The notes under the pieces are model-generated. The model was given only the letters and a program-made list of their open reading frames with translations, did not search any database and was not told the origin of the DNA. Below, piece by piece: positions 7,289 to 11,428 of a stretch of DNA of 11,428 nucleotides; position 1 is the first letter of the stretch; each line of letters begins with the position of its first letter. A program made the position numbers and the translations under genes. Source of the DNA: Flavobacteriaceae bacterium (GTDB taxonomy: Bacteria > Bacteroidota > Bacteroidia > Flavobacteriales > Flavobacteriaceae); NCBI GenBank assembly GCA_020347545.1, contig CP070731.1, positions 2,567,762 to 2,579,189 on the forward strand. The letters run 5' to 3'.

Positions 7289-8461
7289 ATGAAAATTAGA
7301 AAATTCAAAGTTCCACAAAACCTTATCTATTTATTATTCATTATTTATTCTATTCACGATTTCCAGGCCCAGACTCTGGACTTGAAATGGAAGGTGGAGA
7401 CATCAGGAAAAATACTTGCGGGGCCCGTTGTAAATAATCAATTAGCCTTTGTGGGGAATGAAACAGGTACATTCATGGCGATTCAAATTGAAAGTGGTAA
7501 AATAGAATGGAAATTCGATACTCGAGGAAACATTCAGGCGACCGCTTTATTATATGAAGAGCTGGTTTTTTTTGAGTCGGCCAATGTCTTTTATGCTCTC
7601 GAACAGAAATCAGGTAAGGAGGTTTGGAGCTATTCATTGAAGTTTCCTGCAGAAAAATTTACCGATGCTTCAGGGAATGAACATTTGTACAAACTGGACC
7701 CGTTTGATGATAAACGATCTTCAGGCTTTTTTCATCAAGGCATAATCTATGTTGGGTGCTCTAATGGAAAGGTAATTGGTTTGAATTCCAGAACCGGGAA
7801 TTTGGAATTCTCAATTGCAGCCAAGGACAACGCACCAATCCGATCGAGCCCAATGGTAGCAAAAGATAAATTGTATTTTGGTGACTGGAACGGTATTGTT
7901 TATTGCTATGAACTCAAAGAAAAAAAGTTTGTTTGGACAAAGAATACATATCGCGAAAAACCCTATGCTACATTTGGCGGAATAGCCACTGAATTTAGGC
8001 GCCACAAGGGAAAACTTTTTTTTGGAGCCAGAAACCCTGCCCTTAATGTCTTGAGCTTATCCGACGGTCAAAAAGAATGGACCTATAATGATCCTACCGG
8101 GGGATGGATCATTGGCGATCCTGCCGTATTTAAAGACACTCTGTATATGGGTGGCTCGGACAATTTCGCTATGCTGGCATTCAATCCTGAGGATGGAAAA
8201 GTCCTTTGGAAAACCAAAAGGTCAAAAAACATTTATGGAAAGGCCGTGGTAACCAAGGATTTTGTTATTTATGGAGGTGGGAATTCGTATGATCCGAAGG
8301 ATACAGGTGAACTCGTCGTATTAAAGCGCTCCAACGGGGAGCTTGTTACTCATTTTGAAACTTCATCCAGTGTTTTTTCTTCACCTGTTTTAACCGGGTC
8401 TGAACTTATTATTTTTGGAAGTAATGACGGAGTAATTTATGCACTGGAGATTCAACCATAG
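7289..8461 (+). CDS. Secreted PQQ-like (BamB-type) beta-propeller protein
   Basis: The protein has 390 residues with a signal peptide ending DFQAQ (about 1-28). The mature part is a chain of PQQ-like propeller repeats, each with a 'x-x-A-L-x-x-x-x-G-K-x-x-W' core: FMAIQIESGKIEWKF, FYALEQKSGKEVWSY, VIGLNSRTGNLEFSI, VYCYELKEKKFVWTK, NVLSLSDGQKEWTY, MLAFNPEDGKVLWKT and VVLKRSNGELVTHF. The last strand, VIYALEIQP, can pair with the N-terminal LDLKWKV, which would close an eight-bladed propeller. Propellers of this kind either bind PQQ as quinoprotein dehydrogenases or act as scaffolds such as BamB. I see no PQQ dehydrogenase signature such as a vicinal Cys-Cys pair or heme motif, so a binding or scaffold role is more likely. 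The gene is separated from its neighbours by 49 and 54 bp, short enough for co-transcription with the next propeller gene. Confidence 0.86.
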   Translation: MKIRKFKVPQNLIYLLFIIYSIHDFQAQTLDLKWKVETSGKILAGPVVNNQLAFVGNETGTFMAIQIESGKIEWKFDTRGNIQATALLYEELVFFESANVFYALEQKSGKEVWSYSLKFPAEKFTDASGNEHLYKLDPFDDKRSSGFFHQGIIYVGCSNGKVIGLNSRTGNLEFSIAAKDNAPIRSSPMVAKDKLYFGDWNGIVYCYELKEKKFVWTKNTYREKPYATFGGIATEFRRHKGKLFFGARNPALNVLSLSDGQKEWTYNDPTGGWIIGDPAVFKDTLYMGGSDNFAMLAFNPEDGKVLWKTKRSKNIYGKAVVTKDFVIYGGGNSYDPKDTGELVVLKRSNGELVTHFETSSSVFSSPVLTGSELIIFGSNDGVIYALEIQP

Positions 8462-8515
8462 CATACTTATGAAAGTTTGGCCCGTAGATGAATCTTTAGT
8501 TTAAAAATAATAACT

Positions 8516-9445
8516 ATGCTAAGAATAAAACTATTAATTGCCCTGATCATTTCATCCGGATATTTGTTTGGCCAGGGAGGCAATGAAATTGTTCAATTTG
8601 ACCCTTCTTTAAATCAATTTCTCAGTGTACGCGATTTATGTATTTCAAAAGACGGGAACGAGTCATTTTTCTCTATTCAAAGCCCCTTTCAAGAGATTTC
8701 TCAGATTGTATCTGTAAGAAAAGTCAACGGTGAATGGACGGATCCGGAGTTACTGCCTTTTTCGGATTCGTATTTATATATGGAACCGTTCTTATCAAAG
8801 GATGGTAAACGCTTGTATTTTGCCTCCGACAGGCCCTTGAATGATAATGTTCAGGAAAAGAAAGACTTTGATATCTGGTATGTCGAAAGAAAAAGTCAAG
8901 CTGACCCATGGTCTGAACCAATCAATTTAGGGAAGCCCGTGAATTCTGAATTAAATGAATTTTACCCAACTCTGAGTGATAACAATAACCTGTATTTTAC
9001 AATGGAATCTCCTGCCGGCCTGGGTAAAGATGACATTTATTTTTGTCGTTGGGAAAATGGCAATTATTCGAGTCCGGTAATGCTGGATGAAAATATTAAC
9101 AGCGACGGTTATGAATTTAATGCCTTTATCTCCAAAAAAGAAGACTTTCTCTTATTTTCAAAATACAATGCACCAGGGGGGTATGGCAGTGGTGACCTTT
9201 ATATATCCAAAAAGGATGGTAATGGAAACTGGGAAAAGGCTGAGAATATCGGATTGCCGATAAACACGAAATATATGGAGTACTGTCCTTTTTATGATGA
9301 GGAGAGCGGGACCTTGTATTTTACCAGCAAAAGAAATAACCTGATGCCAAGGGAATTCGAAGACATTTCGGAATTCCAAAACTATATAAATGAAAGCAAC
9401 AACGGCTTAAGCAAAATTTATATGACGAAATTAAAAATTGATTAG
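8516..9445 (+). CDS. Exported PD40 (TolB/WD40-like) beta-propeller protein
   Basis: The protein has 309 residues, with a signal peptide of about 19 residues ending LFGQ. It contains at least five PD40-type repeats, recognised by the 'D/S-G-x-x-L-Y-F-x-S' strand: ISKDGNESFFSIQS, LSKDGKRLYFASDRP, LSDNNNLYFTMES, ISKKEDFLLFSKYN and YDEESGTLYFTSKRN. Connecting DIWYV, DDIYFC and DLYISKK segments are each followed by 'W-x-x-P-x-x-L/I-G' or similar. Such proteins in Bacteroidota are usually periplasmic or outer-membrane-associated, and the repeats are often fused to OmpA-like domains; here the propeller stands alone. Its role is likely protein or ligand binding, with no enzymatic motif. A domain of this size fits a five- or six-bladed propeller. 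The neighbouring upstream gene encodes a propeller of a different family. Confidence 0.84.
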   Translation: MLRIKLLIALIISSGYLFGQGGNEIVQFDPSLNQFLSVRDLCISKDGNESFFSIQSPFQEISQIVSVRKVNGEWTDPELLPFSDSYLYMEPFLSKDGKRLYFASDRPLNDNVQEKKDFDIWYVERKSQADPWSEPINLGKPVNSELNEFYPTLSDNNNLYFTMESPAGLGKDDIYFCRWENGNYSSPVMLDENINSDGYEFNAFISKKEDFLLFSKYNAPGGYGSGDLYISKKDGNGNWEKAENIGLPINTKYMEYCPFYDEESGTLYFTSKRNNLMPREFEDISEFQNYINESNNGLSKIYMTKLKID

Positions 9446-9458
9446 AAGGATTGGATTT

Positions 9459-9475
9459 CAATTATATTTTAATTG
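9459..9475. repeat. Short AT-rich inverted repeat after the PD40 gene
   Basis: CAATTA (9459-9464) and TAATTG (9470-9475) are exact reverse complements around a 5-base loop, 14 bases past the stop of the propeller gene. The stem is weak (AT-rich, 6 bp) and is followed by mixed A/T rather than a clean T run, so it could be a poor terminator, an operator for the next gene, or a chance match in AT-rich DNA. Confidence 0.25.
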
Positions 9476-9507
9476 TTGAATATTGAATTATAATTAAAAA
9501 AAAACCG

Positions 9508-10557
9508 ATGAAAATAAAGTTTAAAAAACATATTGTTTCAATTCTGGCTGTTATCACGCTAATAATAGCAGCTGGATGGCTGGGTGTTACTTTTTTCCCG
9601 GAGAAAATGGTTCCGTATATAATCAATTGGCAAATAGATAGATTGGGGCAGACTCCTGAATTTTTGGAAGACAATGAAAGCATTACCATTTTTACCGTTG
9701 GTACCGGTTCCCCAATGCCGGGCGAGCGAGTTCAAACCGGAATAGCTGTTCTGCTTAACGGACATTTTTTTATGTTTGATGTTGGGGCAGGAGTGGTGAA
9801 AAAGGCCGAAAATATTGGATTACCGCTTGATCAACTCGATGGGGTTTTTATAACACACTGGCATTCCGATCATTTTATGGACTTACCTAATTTGATCAAC
9901 AGGTCCTGGGTATTGGGCCGGGAAATTGATCTCAATGTTTACGGTCCTCAGGGGCTTGATACCATTATGAATGCTATAGATCAGTTCTTGCATATTGAAA
10001 ATCGATATCGAGTTGATCATCATGGAGAAGAGATCATGGATATTTCCAAGGCAAATGCCATTTCCAATGAATTTAATATTTCACAAGGGGAGAAGGCACT
10101 GGTTTATAATAAGGATGGAATTACCATAACAGCGTTTGACGTTGATCATGATCCGATTGAACCCGCCGTAGGTTATGTGATAGAATATCGGGGTAAAAAA
10201 ATTGTCATTAGTGGTGACACCAAAAAAAATGATTTGCTTTTAGAAATGGCTAAGGATGCCGATTTATTGTTCCATGATGTGATGCTGATGTCACTATTGG
10301 GAAAGCAGGCAACGATGCTTAAGGATAGGGGGATGATTCGAAATTCAATCATTGTAAATGATATTCAAAACTACCATACCAGCCCTTCTGAGGTAGCGGA
10401 ACTGGCTTACCAGGCGAATGTTAAAAAACTGGTTCTTTATCACTTTGCACCTGCTCCGGATTTCAGGATCATCAAAAACCTTTACAATAGAGAATTAAAA
10501 GGGTATGATGGCCCGGTGCACTTCGCGAATGATGGGGATATGATTGTCATAAAATAG
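9508..10557 (+). CDS. Membrane-anchored MBL-fold metallohydrolase, RNase Z/AtsA-like subgroup
   Basis: The protein has 349 residues. Residues ~8-30 are hydrophobic with no obvious cleavage site, so it is probably anchored with the enzyme domain in the periplasm. The metallo-beta-lactamase fold is clear: GTGSPMPGER near residue 70, FDVGAG, H117-W-H119-S-D121-H122 (HxHxDH), H214 in DVDHDP, D237 in ISGDT and H312 in LYHF, a full two-metal ligand set. The order and the stretches GTGSP, DHDP...GYVI and YHTSPSEVAELA match the branch containing tRNase Z and the Pseudoalteromonas-type arylsulfatase AtsA. Membrane export argues against tRNA processing, so an ester, sulfate-ester or phosphodiester hydrolase is more likely; the substrate is unknown. 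The start is ATG at 9508, preceded by an A-rich leader. Fold very sure, subgroup moderately. Confidence 0.88.
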   Translation: MKIKFKKHIVSILAVITLIIAAGWLGVTFFPEKMVPYIINWQIDRLGQTPEFLEDNESITIFTVGTGSPMPGERVQTGIAVLLNGHFFMFDVGAGVVKKAENIGLPLDQLDGVFITHWHSDHFMDLPNLINRSWVLGREIDLNVYGPQGLDTIMNAIDQFLHIENRYRVDHHGEEIMDISKANAISNEFNISQGEKALVYNKDGITITAFDVDHDPIEPAVGYVIEYRGKKIVISGDTKKNDLLLEMAKDADLLFHDVMLMSLLGKQATMLKDRGMIRNSIIVNDIQNYHTSPSEVAELAYQANVKKLVLYHFAPAPDFRIIKNLYNRELKGYDGPVHFANDGDMIVIK

Positions 10558-10689
10558 TATTTAAAATTAAAAATTGACTGCTCTTATTTTGAGTATAAGG
10601 ATTGGGCTGAAAACTGCTAATCTGAAAATTTAGTATATTTAATCAGTCAGGTTCCCCCGGTTTGACGTTAAAGAACTTTAAATCCATTT

Positions 10690-11256
10690 ATGAAAACTCA
10701 GGATCAGTGGTCAAGAAGAAGATTCAGCAAGGCAATAGTCTCTGCTCAGATTTTTATGGCCTCAGGCGCTTTCTCAATTCCAGTATCCTGTGATAAGACC
10801 AAAAATTCCGAGATGATTGCAGGACTTGATGTTTCGGATCAGGAAACTTTAAAGTATGCCATGGATGAAATTATTCCGGCAAGTGAATCCATGCCCTCGG
10901 CTTCAGAGGTTAAAGGAATTCATTATATTTTAAATATTCTTGAAGAACTTCCTGAATTGAAACCTTTATTTGTGGCCTTGATTCATGAAATAGATCTTTT
11001 AAGCGATCATAATTTCCCTTCGTCTGCCAAAGAAGAACGTGTTAAAGTTTTAACCTCTCTTGAGCAGAATAAGCCTGAATTATTTGGTGTATTAAAGGAC
11101 TTTACATATGAAAGTTATTATACAAATGAAAAGGTTTATAATTTGATCGGGTATGAACCCTATCCAACAGGATCATCCGGTCCTAAAATGGATGCGTTTG
11201 ATGAGAATTTACTCAATAAGGTAAAAGGAATGCCACCAAGGTATACTAAAATATAA
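10690..11256 (+). CDS. Gluconate 2-dehydrogenase subunit 3 family protein with Tat signal
   Basis: The protein has 188 residues. The N-terminus carries a twin-arginine motif S8-R-R-R-F-S-K14 followed by a hydrophobic stretch, so it should be exported folded through Tat, probably with its flavoprotein partner. A cysteine at 34 (IPVSC) sits where a lipobox cysteine could be, but Pro at -3 is atypical, so lipid attachment is doubtful. The body, with DQETLKYAMDEIIPASESMPSASEVKGIHYI near residues 50-80 and FVALIHEIDLL and YTNEKVYNLIGYEPYP later, matches the gluconate 2-dehydrogenase gamma/subunit 3 family. In known complexes this subunit supports the FAD-containing GMC subunit, with electrons passed to a cytochrome. 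The next gene begins four bases after the stop and encodes such a GMC subunit, which strongly supports the call. The sugar oxidised is unknown. Confidence 0.9.
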   Translation: MKTQDQWSRRRFSKAIVSAQIFMASGAFSIPVSCDKTKNSEMIAGLDVSDQETLKYAMDEIIPASESMPSASEVKGIHYILNILEELPELKPLFVALIHEIDLLSDHNFPSSAKEERVKVLTSLEQNKPELFGVLKDFTYESYYTNEKVYNLIGYEPYPTGSSGPKMDAFDENLLNKVKGMPPRYTKI

Positions 11257-11260
11257 TTCT

Positions 11261-11428
11261 ATGAGTGGTGAGGATATAGACGTTTTGGTTATTGGGGCAG
11301 GAGCTGCCGGGGCAGCTTTAACTTGGCGTTTATCGGCAAAAGGTGTTAAAGTTGTTTGCCTGGAACAAGGTGGCTGGATAGACCCATCTACCTTTCCTTC
11401 CATGAAGAACAATTATGAGACGCACCTC
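11261..11428 (+). CDS. GMC-family oxidoreductase, FAD-binding subunit (3' end outside window)
   Basis: Only the first 56 codons are present. They encode MSGEDIDVLVIGAGAAGAAL and on to CLEQGGW. G12-x-G14-x-x-G17 is the dinucleotide-binding loop of a Rossmann fold, and E35 at the end of the second strand is the residue that normally contacts the FAD ribose. There is no signal peptide, which fits export as a passenger of the Tat-targeted subunit 3 encoded four bases upstream. GMC enzymes oxidise alcohol or sugar hydroxyl groups. In Bacteroidota this two-gene pair is often linked to glucoside or sugar-acid oxidation, usually with a cytochrome c gene nearby; here that would be outside the window. 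No Shine-Dalgarno sequence is visible. Confidence 0.88.
   Translation, partial: MSGEDIDVLVIGAGAAGAALTWRLSAKGVKVVCLEQGGWIDPSTFPSMKNNYETHL

Noticed and set aside
10631..10641. TATATTTA resembling the Bacteroidota -7 promoter element (TAnnTTTG) before the subunit 3 gene
   Set aside because: No TTG/TTTG element lies at the required ~19-21 base spacing, and AT-rich spacers yield such matches often.
1..11428. Defence system, prophage, insertion sequence, CRISPR array, tRNA or riboswitch
   Set aside because: No transposase, integrase, nuclease, toxin-antitoxin pair, regular repeats or recognisable RNA fold was seen anywhere in the window.

Overview
The window looks like a chromosomal segment of a Bacteroidota bacterium, most likely a marine-type member of the Flavobacteriia. 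The DNA is AT-rich and spacers often lack a Shine-Dalgarno sequence. Several exported proteins have short signal peptides ending in the ...AQ or ...GQ pattern common in this group. The families also fit: a membrane-embedded AraC regulator, a DUF4932-type protein, a PD40 propeller protein, and a gluconate 2-dehydrogenase subunit 3 / GMC oxidoreductase pair. This taxonomic call is an inference from style; no marker gene is present. Every gene I can support lies on the + strand.

Layout. 1-933 is the 3' part of an M61-like metallopeptidase with a PDZ domain; the window edge falls just before its HExxH zinc motif. 1009-2058 is a 7-helix membrane protein ending in an AraC-type DNA-binding domain. 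2150-3202 is a secreted DUF4932-like protein with its own HExxH motif. 3219-3434 is the C-terminal remnant of an alpha/beta hydrolase, whose stop overlaps the start of a GyrI-like ligand-binding protein (3431-3916). 4113-5648 is an exported serine hydrolase of the beta-lactamase/PBP-like fold. 5774-6283 is an exported VOC (glyoxalase-fold) protein. 6328-6550 is a second broken gene: the two ends of a carboxymuconolactone-decarboxylase/peroxidase-related enzyme with the catalytic middle missing. Its stop overlaps the start of a membrane-anchored beta-repeat protein (6550-7239). Two secreted beta-propellers of different families follow: PQQ-like (7289-8461) and PD40-like (8516-9445). Then come a membrane-anchored metallo-beta-lactamase-fold hydrolase (9508-10557), a Tat-exported gluconate dehydrogenase subunit 3 (10690-11256), and the first 56 codons of its GMC-type flavoprotein partner (11261 to the edge).

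How they work together. Most products are predicted to be exported or membrane-bound, so the region reads as a collection of envelope and periplasmic enzymes rather than one pathway. Only the last two genes form a confident functional unit (Tat-secreted small subunit plus FAD subunit of a sugar or alcohol dehydrogenase). I see no mobile element, CRISPR array, RNA gene or convincing new multi-gene system. The most noteworthy signals are the two decayed genes, each still joined by a stop/start overlap to an intact downstream gene, and the N-terminally anchored beta-repeat protein with no clear family.
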